The notes: generated from the sequence alone by a model not told the origin. A stretch of 64,000 bases of DNA from JASLDZ01 sp964242625 (GCA_964242625.1 CAXTAO010000002.1:1-64000); one strand, 5' to 3'; positions 48,577 through 58,118 are shown, counted from the first letter of the stretch. Numbers and translations are program-made.

Positions 48577-50136
48577 TTGTCGCAGTCGGCGGCCCGCGCT
48601 AACGCCTCGGGGGTGAACCGCTCGCCCGTCCCCGCCGGCGCGTCGGAGGCCGCACGGGGTCACGAGGGCCCGGCGCCCTCCCCGACACCGGACGCCGCCG
48701 CCGCCGTCCTTCTCGTCGCCGGCATGCACCGCAGCGGCACCTCGGCCCTGGCGCGCGCCGTCAACCTCCTCGGGGCGGAAATCCCGGGCCCCGTCGTCCC
48801 CGCCTTCCTCGGCAACGACCTCGGCCATTGGGAGCCGCAGGCGGTGGTCGACCTGCACGACGCCATGCTCCGGTCGGCGCTCACCAATGTGAACAGCGTC
48901 TTCGGTCCGCCGCGCGCCTGGTTCGACGGCGCGGAGGCCGGGGGGTTCGTCTACGCGATCGCGGAGTTGATGGCCGCGCCGGTCGCGGCGGGCGGGCTCG
49001 TGCTGGTGAAGGACCCGCGGATGGGGCTCTTCCTGCCGGTCTGGCGACGCGCGCTGGAGCGGCTGGGCGCCGAGCCCCGCGTCGCGCTGCCGTTCCGGCG
49101 CCCGCTGGAGGTGGCCGCCTCCCTGCAGCGCCGCCAGCGGCTGGCCTATCCGGACGCGGTCTGGCCCGTCGGGCGCGGCGTCCTCCTCTGGCTCCGCTAT
49201 GTGCTCGGGGCCGAGCGCGACAGCCGCGGGCTCGCGCGCGCCTTCGTCGCCTACGACCGGCTCCTGACCGAGCCGGCGAACGAACTGGGCCGCCTCGAGC
49301 GCGAGCTGGGCGTGGCCTGGCCGCGGCCGGAGAACCTGGCGACCGCGGTCGCCTCTCTGCGGCCCGAGCACCGCCACGCCCAAGCCGCCGACGACGCTTC
49401 GAGCGGGTCGCCGCTGGCCGACCGCGTCTGGGGCCAGCTGATCCGCGCGGGCGAGGGCGAGCCCTCGACGGAGGTCTTCGACGCGGCCTCCGACGAGCTC
49501 GACGCCGCCGCCCTGGCGTTTCAGGGCTATGTCGAGGCGCTGGAGCTGCGGCTCGGCGAGCGCCCCGCGCTGCGCACGGAGTACGTCGACTTCCTGCGCC
49601 GCCCCCCTTCGGACGTCCCGCCGGGTCCGCCGCCCGGGGCGGCGCTGATCGATGCGGCCCGGGGCGAGCCCGACGCCGACCGGCGGGCCGAGCTCCTCGA
49701 CGAGGCGCGCGCCGACGCCCTCGCCCTCGCCGCCGATCGTCGCGACTCGGACCTGCTGGTCGACGGGCTCCTCGCAGCGGCGAGGCGCCTCGAAGGTGTC
49801 CATGAGGCCGATCGCGAGAGCGCCGAGCGCGAGATCAAGGCGGCGCGCGAGAGGCTGGAGGCGGGAGCCGCCTCCACGGTCGCAGCGGCGCGAGATGAGA
49901 TCGCCCGGCGGCTTGCGGAGCTTCAGTCGGACGCGGAAGCGGCGAACGCTCGCGCGGCCGCGAGCCGCGCCGAGCTCGCCGCCGCGCGTATCAACCTCGC
50001 CGACACGACGCGGGCGCTCGACGCGGCTCAGGCGCAGGCGCTCCGGGGACGTGAGATCGAGGCGGCGCTGCGCGAATCCACCTCCTGGCGGATCACTGCG
50101 CCCCTGCGCCGGCTCGCGACGCTGCGCCGACCGTGA
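48577..50136 (+). CDS. Sulfotransferase-family protein with C-terminal coiled coil
   Basis: 519 residues. PAPS-binding P-loop VAGMHRSGTSALARAVNLLGAEI (about 47-69), VKDPRMGLFLPVWRRALERLG with the 3'-phosphate site-like stretch, and FRRPLEVAASLQRRQRL. The last 170 residues are Ala/Arg/Glu-rich heptads (about 375-490, ERLEAGAASTVAAARDEIARRLAELQSDAE) predicted to form a coiled coil. They end in STSWRITAPLRRLATL, a motif seen at the ends of GT-associated proteins. The start is doubtful: TTG 48577 or GTG 48613, neither with a clear Shine-Dalgarno. Coupled by GTGA to the next gene. Confidence 0.75.
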   Translation: MSQSAARANASGVNRSPVPAGASEAARGHEGPAPSPTPDAAAAVLLVAGMHRSGTSALARAVNLLGAEIPGPVVPAFLGNDLGHWEPQAVVDLHDAMLRSALTNVNSVFGPPRAWFDGAEAGGFVYAIAELMAAPVAAGGLVLVKDPRMGLFLPVWRRALERLGAEPRVALPFRRPLEVAASLQRRQRLAYPDAVWPVGRGVLLWLRYVLGAERDSRGLARAFVAYDRLLTEPANELGRLERELGVAWPRPENLATAVASLRPEHRHAQAADDASSGSPLADRVWGQLIRAGEGEPSTEVFDAASDELDAAALAFQGYVEALELRLGERPALRTEYVDFLRRPPSDVPPGPPPGAALIDAARGEPDADRRAELLDEARADALALAADRRDSDLLVDGLLAAARRLEGVHEADRESAEREIKAARERLEAGAASTVAAARDEIARRLAELQSDAEAANARAAASRAELAAARINLADTTRALDAAQAQALRGREIEAALRESTSWRITAPLRRLATLRRP

Positions 50137-51266
50137 TCACCCTGGCGGAGGTGGGCGGCGACGCGGGCCTTCCCCCCGGGCTGGACGCGGGCTGGACGCC
50201 GACCGCCCGGCTGTCCGGCGCGCTCGGCCGCCTCGCGCGCGACACCTCGCCCCTCGCTCCGCCGATGGACGGCGACGCGCTCGGTGCGGCCCTGGCCGAG
50301 GCGACCCGGCTCGGCCCCGTGACGGTCGACGGGCCGGAGGGCGCGCCGTGGGCGGTGCGCGACGCGGTGGCCGCGGTCCGCCGGGGGTTCGCACGGCTGG
50401 GCGTCGTCACGGCGTCGGGCGATGCGGCCGAGGCGCGAGGTCCGCGCGTGCTCGTCGGCCCCGCCGACGCCATGCTGCGGCTGGCGGCGCGCTGTTCGCC
50501 CGACCGGCGCAGCTGTGTCGTGGCGGTGGGCGCTCCGCCCTGGGCCGAGCTGGAGGCGGAACTTCCCAATCTCGCGGGGCTGCCGCCGGTGGCCTGCACC
50601 GAGCCCGCGCTCGTGCGCTTCCTTTGGGCGGCTGGAGCCCAGGCCGCGCTCTGGTCGCCGCTCGCGCAGGGGGCGGACGCGGCGCCGCCGCCTTCCGACC
50701 CGCGCCTCGCCGGCCTGCCCACCGCCGCGCGGGGACCCGCGCCGCCGCTCTGGAGCGAGCGCCCGCTCCACGTCGTCAGCCTCGGGCGCGAGGGTCCGGT
50801 CGTCGCCGCGGGGCTCGGGCGGCTCGCGCCGTTCCTGGCCGAGCGCCCCTGCGCGATCATCCACCGGCGCGGGATGTGGCGCCTCGCCGACGAGCCCACG
50901 GCGCCCGAGGCCGTGGCGCTGCACCTGTTCCGGCGCGCCCGGGTGGTGCTGAACCTCGTCGGCGGCGACGCGTCGCTGGACTGGAGCCAGGGCGCGCTCG
51001 ACGCCATGGCGCAGGGCGCGCTCCTGGTGGGCGCTCGCGCCTTTCCTTGGCCGGGGCTGCGCGCCGGCGAGCAGTATCTCCAGGAGGAGACGCGGCATCT
51101 GCCGTCGCTCTTGCGCTGGCTGCTGGAGACCCGCGAAGGCGCGGAGCGCGCGCGCGCGGTGCGTCGGGCCGGGACCGCGGCGGCGATCGCGTCCGGCGCG
51201 CCCGGCCTCGCCGCCGCCCGGCTCCTGGTGCTGCTCATCGGCGACCACCGGGGAGGGCGTGGGTGA
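50133..51266 (+). CDS. Putative glycosyltransferase (GT-B type, CgeB/GT4-like), divergent
   Basis: 377 residues. The second half looks like a GT-B C-terminal domain: LHVVSLGREGPVVAAGLGRLAPFL, ARVVLNLVGGDASLDWSQGALDAMAQGALLVGARAFPWPGLRAGEQYLQEE, comparable with the donor-site EAMA-x-G region of retaining GTs. The N-terminal half is low-complexity and shows no motif. It overlaps both neighbours as GTGA, between a sulfotransferase-like gene and a GT2 gene, so a role in the same glycan is likely. Family assignment by eye is tentative. Confidence 0.5.
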   Translation: MITLAEVGGDAGLPPGLDAGWTPTARLSGALGRLARDTSPLAPPMDGDALGAALAEATRLGPVTVDGPEGAPWAVRDAVAAVRRGFARLGVVTASGDAAEARGPRVLVGPADAMLRLAARCSPDRRSCVVAVGAPPWAELEAELPNLAGLPPVACTEPALVRFLWAAGAQAALWSPLAQGADAAPPPSDPRLAGLPTAARGPAPPLWSERPLHVVSLGREGPVVAAGLGRLAPFLAERPCAIIHRRGMWRLADEPTAPEAVALHLFRRARVVLNLVGGDASLDWSQGALDAMAQGALLVGARAFPWPGLRAGEQYLQEETRHLPSLLRWLLETREGAERARAVRRAGTAAAIASGAPGLAAARLLVLLIGDHRGGRG

Positions 51267-52024
51267 GCGCGCCGGTGGAGGCGGAGGTCGTCTGGGAGCG
51301 GGGCGCGGCGGGCGGCGACGACCCCGCGCTCGTGACCGTCGCGGTCAGCGCCTTCAACTATGCGCACCACCTGCCCGAGTGCCTCCACTCGCTCGCCGCC
51401 CAGACGCACGGGCCGCTGGAGCTGATCGTGGTCGACGACCGCTCCACCGACGACACGCTCGCGGTCGCGCGCGACTGGATGGAAGCCGCGGCCGCCCGCT
51501 TCTCGCGCGTGGTTCTGCTGCGGCATGCACAGAACCAGGGTCTCGCGGTCAGCCGCAACACGGCCTTCGCCCGAGCGTCGGGCCGGCAGGTGATGGTCAT
51601 GGACGCGGACAACGCGCTCTATCCGCGCGCCATCGCCCGCCTCCTGGAGGCGCTGGAGGGGACCGGCGCGGCGCTGGCCTACAGCCAGATCGCCATGTTC
51701 GGCGACAACACCGGCCCCGGCTACGCCGACGGCTGGGCGCCCGAGCGCTTCCGACGCGCCAACTACGTGGACGCCATGGCGCTGGTCTCGCGCGCCGCCT
51801 GGGTGCAGGTGGGCGGCTACCACCACCTGGAGCACGGCTGGGAGGACTTCGACTTCTGGTGCCGCTTCGTGGAGGCGGGGCTCGACGGCGTGTTCGTGCC
51901 CGAGATGCTGTGCCGCTATCGCGTGCACGGCGCCTCCATGCTGCGCCAGGACACCGACCGCCGCCGCGCCGAGGTGATCGCCGAGCTCAGCCTGCGCCAC
52001 CCCTGGCTCGACCTGCACGACTGA
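51263..52024 (+). CDS. Glycosyltransferase family 2
   Basis: 253 residues, GT-A fold. Nucleotide-sugar motifs VTVAVSAFNYAHHLPECLHSLAAQT, LIVVDDRSTDDTLAVARDWM, NQGLAVSRNTAFARASGRQVMVMDADNALYP (a DxD-like DADN), then GGYHHLEHGWEDFDFWCRFVEAGLDGVFVPEMLCRYRVHGASMLR, the acceptor-site ED motif. GTG start coupled to the previous gene. The giant GT gene converges 9 nt beyond the stop. Confidence 0.9.
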   Translation: MSAPVEAEVVWERGAAGGDDPALVTVAVSAFNYAHHLPECLHSLAAQTHGPLELIVVDDRSTDDTLAVARDWMEAAAARFSRVVLLRHAQNQGLAVSRNTAFARASGRQVMVMDADNALYPRAIARLLEALEGTGAALAYSQIAMFGDNTGPGYADGWAPERFRRANYVDAMALVSRAAWVQVGGYHHLEHGWEDFDFWCRFVEAGLDGVFVPEMLCRYRVHGASMLRQDTDRRRAEVIAELSLRHPWLDLHD

Positions 52025-52033
52025 CGCGCGGCC

Positions 52034-55000
52034 TCACTCCGCCGCGAGGACTCGTGGTTCGAGGCCCAGAAGCTCGGCGTAGACGGCCATGAGTTCGCGC
52101 GCCTGGTCGGCGCTGCGGCGGGGCGGCCCGGTCGGGGGCGGCGGGGCCGCGCGATAGCGTTCCGGCGTGGCGTCGATCTCGGCCAGCACCGCGTAGAGGG
52201 CCGCAGGCGTGGCCACGTCGATCACCCAGCCGTCGCAGCCGGGGGTCACGGGCTCGCCGATCGCGCCGCGGTCGCTCGCCACCACCCACAGCCCGGCGTC
52301 CAGCGCCTCGCGGCTGACGAGGCCGAAGCTCTCCGGCCAGACGGAGGGGGCCAGGAGCACGTCCTGCCCGGCGTAGAAGCCCGGCATCTCCTCCTGCGCC
52401 GTCTTGCCGACGAAGCGGACGGGGGTGGCGCCCCAGACCACCTCCCGCACGGAGCCGCCGACCCGGGTGTGCTCCACGACGGTGAGCTCGAGGTTGGCGA
52501 AGGCACCGCGCCGCAGCGCCGCCTCCACCAGGGTGAAGCCCTTGTGGTGAGTGGGCGAGCCAATGTGGCAGAGCCGCACCCGCCCCGCTGCCGACAGAGT
52601 CTTGGGCCGTCGCGCGAGCGGGGGCGCGCCGTTGGGCAGGGCCTCGGCGCGCCCGAAGCCGCACGCGCGGTAGAGCCGCGCGAAGGTCTCGGACACGGCG
52701 AAGAGACGCGCGGCGCCTTCCAGCAGGGGGGCGAGCTCGCGCCGCCGCAGCACAGAGGCGCCCGTCGACACCTCGCGCGTCGGTCGCGCCGCGATCGACC
52801 GGCGGGGGTCGATCGGCCGGTCCGCCTCGTCGATCAAAAAGGCGTGGTCGGCGATCCACCACGCGTCGTGCAGGGTGACGACATACGGCGTCCCGCGCGC
52901 CCGGCACGCCTCGACCGTAGACGCCGTGAGCCGCTGGACGCAGTGGAAGTGCACGAGGTCGGGCCGCCAGATGTCGAGCACGCGCTCGAACAGCTCCTCA
53001 CACTTCGGGTTGAACGGCCGCCAGTCCATGTTGACCTCGGCGGGCGAGCTGAAGCGGAACACGGGCAGGCCGCGATAGCCGTCCACCCGCAGCCGGTAGG
53101 GCTCCGGCTCGTCGTGGTCGTTGGTGCATACCGCGAGGTCGAACAGGTCGCCGGCCCCGGCGGCCAGCATGTCGTCGACGTTGTCCCTCACCACACGCGT
53201 CGCCCCGCCAAGGGTCTGCGGAGGGAAGAACACGTTGACGACCAGAACGCGGGGACGCCGCCGGTCGGGCGGGGACGTGCGCGGCGGCAGCGTCGCCTCC
53301 AGTCGCGCCGCGACGGGGCCGGGCGCGTAGCGTTCACGGGCGAGCGCGCGGGCGCCGCGCGTCAGGCGGGCGCGCAGCTCGGCGTCGGCCACCATGCGCC
53401 GCAGCGTGTCGGTCCAGCCCTGGGCGTCGGCGGCGAACAGGACGTCGACCTCCGGCGTCAGCACCTCCCGGTAGGCGGCGGTGTCGCTCACGATCGAGGG
53501 CACGCCCAGAACCGCGGCCTCCAGCCACTTGATCTCGCTCTTGCCGTCGGTGGACGGCGTGCGCCGCAGGACGGCGAGGTTGATGTCGGCTTCCGCGAGC
53601 GCGGCGGCGTAGGCCTGCAAGTCCCCCGTCCAGGCCAGCCGGGAGACCTGCGCCTCCAGTCCGGCGAAGAGCCCCTCCGTCTGCAGGTGGCCCGCGAGGA
53701 TCAGCCGCGCTTGCGGGGTCTCGCAAAGCACCGTGCGCAGCGCGGGGCCGGCGAGCTCGACGAAGTCGCTGTTGTGCGCCTTGGTGCCCGATCCGTAGAA
53801 GATCAGGATCTCGTCGTTGAGGCGCACGCGGGCGGGCGGGGCGTCCAGCCAGGCGACGTTGTGGCTGTCGAGGCCGTTGGGCACGACGTCGACGACGCCC
53901 GAGCGCACCACGGGCCGCATGTGCCGGGCCAGGTCTTCGGTCGAGGCGATCCCGCGGTCGCACAGCGCCATGGCGGCGCGGAACAGCGGCGGGTCGAGCT
54001 GCAGCCCCCAGTGCTGCTCCCGGCTGATCTCGCCGCCGTAGGTCTCGAACGGCTCGGGGAAGTGCGCCGGGTCGAAGATCAGGTCGTCGATCTCGTAGAT
54101 CAGGGGCACGCCGAGGCGTCGCGCATACTCCAGCGCCCGCACGACTTTCGGCAGGGCGGGCGCGCGATACACGATGGCGACGTCGCAGCCGGGCAGGGCG
54201 GAGATGAAGTCCTCGACCTCGTCGAGGGGGAAGACATGGTGCGGGCGACCCAGCGCCTCGAGGAGCTCGGCCTTCTGCTCGACGCGGTAGTGACGGCACT
54301 GGGCGAGGCTGATGTCGGCGAGTACGGCGACGCGGCCGTGGCCGGACGAGGGGACGGCGGCGCCGATCGGGTCGAATTCGGCCCAGCGCCCCCGCGTGCG
54401 CCGGATTGCCTGCTCCAGCCGCGCGCAGCCCGCCGCGCGATTTCCCGACACGACCTCCAGCGCCGCCTCGGAGCGTTCGGCTGCGAACTCGGCCTCGACC
54501 GTCTCCCCCAGCGCGTGGCGCCACCAGGGCGTGGCCCCCCAGCGCTCGCGCCCCGCGGCGAGGAGGTCGAAGGCGTCGTCGAAGCGGCCGAGCGAGGCCG
54601 CGGCGCGCGCGCCGTCGCAGACGGTGGCGAGCCCGGGCGTCCCCCGCGCCGCCGCGGCCTGAAAGGCGCCGAGCGCGCCTGCGGCGTCGCCTGAGCGGAG
54701 CCGCAGTTCGGCCAAGAGGGCTTCGGCGGGCGGGAGGAGGGGCGCGCGGTCCCGCGCCGCCTCGAGAAGCGCTACGGCGCGATGGGGCGCGGCGTCGCGC
54801 ACCGCCGCGGCCAGGGCGGCGAGGAAGGCGCCCGCCCCCTCGCCCACGCACGGTGGGTCCGACGTCGCGTCCACAGAGACGAGGTGGCGCAGCGCCGACC
54901 AGCGGGTCGCCCCCGCCCCGGGCCGCGCGGCGAGGTAGGCGCGCCAGTCGAACGCCTCGGGGTAGGCGTGAAGCTCGAACCCCAGCCGGCGGAACAGCTC

Positions 55001-55747
55001 GGCGGCGTTGGCGGGGTCGTCGCGATCGCAGCCGGCGAACAGCCAGTCGCGGTAGAGCGCGGCGGGCGCGGCGTCGCCCAACTCCGGCCGCAGCTCGGCG
55101 TAGAAGGCCGGATCGAACGTGGTGGCGAAGGCGAGCGGGGCCATGCGGTCCATCCCGCCGGCGAGCACGGCGCGGGCGGCGGACTCGATCCCCGTCACCT
55201 CTCCCGCCCAGTCCCAGTTGAGGAGCCGGAATTCCGATGGGCGGATCAGGTCGATCCAGGCGCCTCCGGGCCAGCCCCGCGCCGCGGCGAGCCGTCGCCC
55301 CGAGCCGATGCGCACGCCGTCGTCGCGCTCGCGGAAGTGCGCCCAGGCTTCCGCGTCGGAGAGGTCGGGGCGGTCGTACGCCTCGCGGTAGAGCTCGGCG
55401 TTGAAGTCGATGTAGCGCCGGCCTTCGCGCGCGCCGTGGGCGGCGTAGTGCTGAACCAGCGCCAGGGTGTCGAGGCTGGCGAGGTCGGCGTTGGCGCGCC
55501 GGTAGGCGCCGGGATCGAACCCTTCGGGAGCGCCGGAGCCGCGGAGAAGGGAGAGGAGGTCGCCGTGGCGGCCCTCCGCCAAACCGTGGTCGGCGAAGTG
55601 GCGCGCGGCGGCCGCCGCGTCGAGCCCGGCGAGGTCGGGGTGGAGCGCGCGGTAGAAGTCGGGGTCGAAACCGGAGCTCGCGCCAGGGGCGTCCACCCGG
55701 GGCGCGCCCGGACCGCGGCCGATCAGGCGGAGGAGGTGGCGGCGCAT
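52034..55747 (-). CDS. Large double glycosyltransferase with N-terminal FDPxxY repeats
   Basis: 1237 residues. The N-terminal 110 residues carry two repeats (FDPDFYRALHPDLAGLDAA...HFADHGLAEGR and FDPGAYRRANADLASLDTL...HYAAHGAREGR), with looser copies to about 250. A TPR-like alpha-helical part follows. The first GT domain (about 485-830) has ADISLAQCRHYRVEQK, VPLIYEIDDLIFDP, VPNGLDSHNV, LIFYGSGTKAHNSDF and DGKSEIKWLEAAVLGVPSIVSD. The second GT4-like domain (about 855-1237) has VLVVNVFFPPQTLGGATRVVRDN, ALPNGAP, HIGSPTHHKGFTLVEAAL and APSVWPESFGLVSREALDAGLWVVASD. ATG at 55745-55747. Probably adds two sugars to one glycan. Confidence 0.88.
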   Translation of the reverse strand: MRRHLLRLIGRGPGAPRVDAPGASSGFDPDFYRALHPDLAGLDAAAAARHFADHGLAEGRHGDLLSLLRGSGAPEGFDPGAYRRANADLASLDTLALVQHYAAHGAREGRRYIDFNAELYREAYDRPDLSDAEAWAHFRERDDGVRIGSGRRLAAARGWPGGAWIDLIRPSEFRLLNWDWAGEVTGIESAARAVLAGGMDRMAPLAFATTFDPAFYAELRPELGDAAPAALYRDWLFAGCDRDDPANAAELFRRLGFELHAYPEAFDWRAYLAARPGAGATRWSALRHLVSVDATSDPPCVGEGAGAFLAALAAAVRDAAPHRAVALLEAARDRAPLLPPAEALLAELRLRSGDAAGALGAFQAAAARGTPGLATVCDGARAAASLGRFDDAFDLLAAGRERWGATPWWRHALGETVEAEFAAERSEAALEVVSGNRAAGCARLEQAIRRTRGRWAEFDPIGAAVPSSGHGRVAVLADISLAQCRHYRVEQKAELLEALGRPHHVFPLDEVEDFISALPGCDVAIVYRAPALPKVVRALEYARRLGVPLIYEIDDLIFDPAHFPEPFETYGGEISREQHWGLQLDPPLFRAAMALCDRGIASTEDLARHMRPVVRSGVVDVVPNGLDSHNVAWLDAPPARVRLNDEILIFYGSGTKAHNSDFVELAGPALRTVLCETPQARLILAGHLQTEGLFAGLEAQVSRLAWTGDLQAYAAALAEADINLAVLRRTPSTDGKSEIKWLEAAVLGVPSIVSDTAAYREVLTPEVDVLFAADAQGWTDTLRRMVADAELRARLTRGARALARERYAPGPVAARLEATLPPRTSPPDRRRPRVLVVNVFFPPQTLGGATRVVRDNVDDMLAAGAGDLFDLAVCTNDHDEPEPYRLRVDGYRGLPVFRFSSPAEVNMDWRPFNPKCEELFERVLDIWRPDLVHFHCVQRLTASTVEACRARGTPYVVTLHDAWWIADHAFLIDEADRPIDPRRSIAARPTREVSTGASVLRRRELAPLLEGAARLFAVSETFARLYRACGFGRAEALPNGAPPLARRPKTLSAAGRVRLCHIGSPTHHKGFTLVEAALRRGAFANLELTVVEHTRVGGSVREVVWGATPVRFVGKTAQEEMPGFYAGQDVLLAPSVWPESFGLVSREALDAGLWVVASDRGAIGEPVTPGCDGWVIDVATPAALYAVLAEIDATPERYRAAPPPPTGPPRRSADQARELMAVYAELLGLEPRVLAAE

Positions 55748-55835
55748 GGAGTTCCGGCGGCGGACGGAGCGCCTTGTCGGGGCTGGCCGGAGGGAGGTCA
55801 AGGCGGGCGGTCGCGGCCCCCGGCGCCCGTGACAC

Positions 55836-57311
55836 CTAGCCGAGGCGCCGCACAGCCAGCGCCAGCTCGGAGCCGAGCCCCTCGATCGAGCAGGCGAGCG
55901 TGCCGTCGGCCGCGACCTCGACCTCCCGGCGCCACGCCGGGCGGCCCGCCTCCGGATCGTAGGCCATGACGGCGTAGCGCCCGGGCCTCATGCAGAGAAC
56001 GGCGAGGCCGAAGGGCGCAAGCGGCGCCCCCGTCGCCAGCCGGCCGTCGAGACCCAGGGTGTCGCGCCGCAGGAGGTAGACCACCGCCTGGGCCTCGTCG
56101 CCGCATCCGAAGGCGTGCGCCGCTCCCGCCGGCGCGTCGAGCCGGAGATCGTCGCCCAGCGGTCGGCGGCGCAGGCGCGGCCAGTCGATCAGAGGCAGGA
56201 AGCCTGCGAGCGCGCGCTGGGCGCGGCGCATGCCGGGGGTCAACACATGGGGGCGGCGGTTGGGCCAGCGCATGCCGCCCCCCGCGCCGCCGCTGGCGAG
56301 GTGGGCCCACTGCATGTGGCGGAACAGCTCGTCGTCGAAGGCGCGGGGGAGCGTCTTCTTGTGGTCCTTGAAGGTGTGGATCGGCCCGTGCTCGCTATCG
56401 AGGAAGGGGCGGCCAGGCGGCGTCTCCCGCACGCAGTCGGCCACGATGCGGCCCATGTCGATCGCCGCGTCCACCGTGTTGGCCGGGTGGTCGATCGTGC
56501 CCTCGGCGTAGATGTGGATGGATGCGAAATCGAGGTCGGAGTGGCGGAAGATGGGCTCCGCCAGCGGCATGTGCGGCCGCCAGATCAGCTCCGGCCCGAA
56601 CAGCGACACCGTCTGCGGGTGGCTGCGCCCATAGAGCTCGAGCTCCAGCGCGCGGACGTGGCGGCTGAGGTCGGCGATGAACTCGGGGAAGACGTCGGCG
56701 CTGTCCTGCGCCTGGGCGGGGTGGATCTCGTTCCACAGATCCCAGGCGAAGAGCACGCCCGAGCCGCCCCAGCGCCGCACCGCGAAGGCCAGCCGCGCCT
56801 TGATCGCCTCGCGGGCGCCCGGATCGAGCAGAATGCGCGCGGGCGTGTCCAGCGGGCCCCCGTTGCGTCGGTTGTAAGGGTGGCGGGACCAGTGGATCCA
56901 CGTCCAGAACGTGTCGAAGGGCGTCAGCAGCACGCGCAGCCCCAGGCGGCGGCACTGGTCGAACAGATCGTCCCACAGCCGCACCACCCGCGGATTGAAC
57001 ACGCCCGCTGGTCTTTCGATGAAGCGATTGTGGCCGTGCAGGCATTCCAGCATCAGCCGGATGCAGGTCGCCCCGTGGTCGCGCGCATAGCGCAGGCGCC
57101 TCTCCACCGCGGGCAGGTCGCGGCGGTTATAGAGCGGCCGAAGGTCCCGCCAGCTGATCGAGTCGTTGTAGCCGACGGGCGTCCAGGCGGCGCCGTCCTC
57201 CGTGACGAAGTACGGCGCGTCCGGCGCGACCGCGATCCAGGGCAGATCGGCTGCGGCCGGCGCGTGCACCGCGCGGGCGGGGCGGGTGTCGGGGCCGTCG
57301 GCGTCGAACAC
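55836..57311 (-). CDS. GH5-like (clan A) glycoside hydrolase, cytoplasmic
   Basis: 491 residues, TIM-barrel cellulase-like. YNDSISWRDLRPLYNRRDLPAVERRLRYARDHGATCIRLML, LTPFDTFWTWIHWSRHPYNRRNGGPL, acid/base Glu in FAWDLWNEIHPAQ, FASIHIYAEGTIDHPANT, and the nucleophile region RPFLDSEHGPIHTFKDHKKTLP. The C-terminal 120 residues form a beta-rich region. No signal peptide from the GTG start, unusual for an enzyme of this fold in a glycan-synthesis operon. It may trim a glycan or be a non-degradative member. Starts 3 nt after the GT2 stop. Confidence 0.8.
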   Translation of the reverse strand: MFDADGPDTRPARAVHAPAAADLPWIAVAPDAPYFVTEDGAAWTPVGYNDSISWRDLRPLYNRRDLPAVERRLRYARDHGATCIRLMLECLHGHNRFIERPAGVFNPRVVRLWDDLFDQCRRLGLRVLLTPFDTFWTWIHWSRHPYNRRNGGPLDTPARILLDPGAREAIKARLAFAVRRWGGSGVLFAWDLWNEIHPAQAQDSADVFPEFIADLSRHVRALELELYGRSHPQTVSLFGPELIWRPHMPLAEPIFRHSDLDFASIHIYAEGTIDHPANTVDAAIDMGRIVADCVRETPPGRPFLDSEHGPIHTFKDHKKTLPRAFDDELFRHMQWAHLASGGAGGGMRWPNRRPHVLTPGMRRAQRALAGFLPLIDWPRLRRRPLGDDLRLDAPAGAAHAFGCGDEAQAVVYLLRRDTLGLDGRLATGAPLAPFGLAVLCMRPGRYAVMAYDPEAGRPAWRREVEVAADGTLACSIEGLGSELALAVRRLG

Positions 57312-57314
57312 GCG

Positions 57315-58118
57315 CTAGCCCGCCCGCGCGTCGGCGCCGAGCCGGTCGGCCACCGCGCGCACCGCGTCGAGCGTCAGGCCGAAGCGGGCGCAGTCGGTGT
57401 CGCCCAGCGGCCGCGAGGCGGCGTTCACCGCACGCCGGAAGCCGCGCCGCCAGTCGAGGTGAGGGCCGTGCACGTCCGAATGGTTGATGGAGGTGCCGAT
57501 CAGGTACGCCGCCGGCGCCGGGAGCCGCACGAGTGGGAGCCCCAGCGCCTCGCCCCGCTCCAGCCAGGCGTGGTGCGAGCGCAACTCGGAGAACGGGTCG
57601 CGGCGCACGGGGTCGGGGTGGCCCGGCTGCAGCCGCATCACCGTGGAGGAGCCGCACACCCGGTGGAACTCGCCGAAGACGCCCGGCTGAGGGATGTGCG
57701 CGATGCGCTGCGCCTCCAGGTCGACGACCTCCCCCTCCGTGATCACCGCGCCGGCCGCCTCGCCGCCGAGATGGCCGCGCGCGAGCTCGACGGTGCGCCG
57801 GTCCACCCAGTCGTCGGCGTCCACGATCATCAGGAGGCCGCCGCCCGCCGCCAGCGCGTGCTCGACGAGCCGGTGCTTCTTGCGGCCGCTGTCGTCATTG
57901 TGTGGACCCGGCGGCGCGACGGGCCAGTCGGCCTGCAGCCATTCCACGCGCGGGTCGCGGGGGAGCGCGGGGCGGTCGTGGCCGCAGACCATCACGCGCA
58001 GCTCGGCTTCGGTCTGCGCGAGAACGCTGCGCAGGGTGAGCGCCAGGAGCGCCTGGGCCAGCGGCCAGTCGCCGGCGGTGCGCGCCGGGGTCAACGCAAT
58101 GGCGAAGGTGAACGGCAA
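57315..58118 (-). CDS. Glycosyltransferase family 2-like protein
   Basis: 267 residues. GT-A type core: PFTFAIALTPARTAGDWPLAQALLALTLRSVLAQTEAELRVMVCG, DSGRKKHRLVEHALAAGGGLLMIVDADDWVDRRTVEL (DxD in DADD), and later LRSHHAWLERGEALGLPLVRLPAPAAYLIGTSINHSD. The TTG start at 58116-58118 lies behind GGGGAGGAG, better than an in-frame TTG 36 nt upstream. First gene of the GT2/GH5-like/double-GT operon, divergent from the GH9 gene. Confidence 0.82.
   Translation of the reverse strand: MPFTFAIALTPARTAGDWPLAQALLALTLRSVLAQTEAELRVMVCGHDRPALPRDPRVEWLQADWPVAPPGPHNDDSGRKKHRLVEHALAAGGGLLMIVDADDWVDRRTVELARGHLGGEAAGAVITEGEVVDLEAQRIAHIPQPGVFGEFHRVCGSSTVMRLQPGHPDPVRRDPFSELRSHHAWLERGEALGLPLVRLPAPAAYLIGTSINHSDVHGPHLDWRRGFRRAVNAASRPLGDTDCARFGLTLDAVRAVADRLGADARAG

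Noticed and set aside
50093..52018. 641-codon open frame on the minus strand
   Set aside because: Antisense to two coupled glycosyltransferase genes. No motif.
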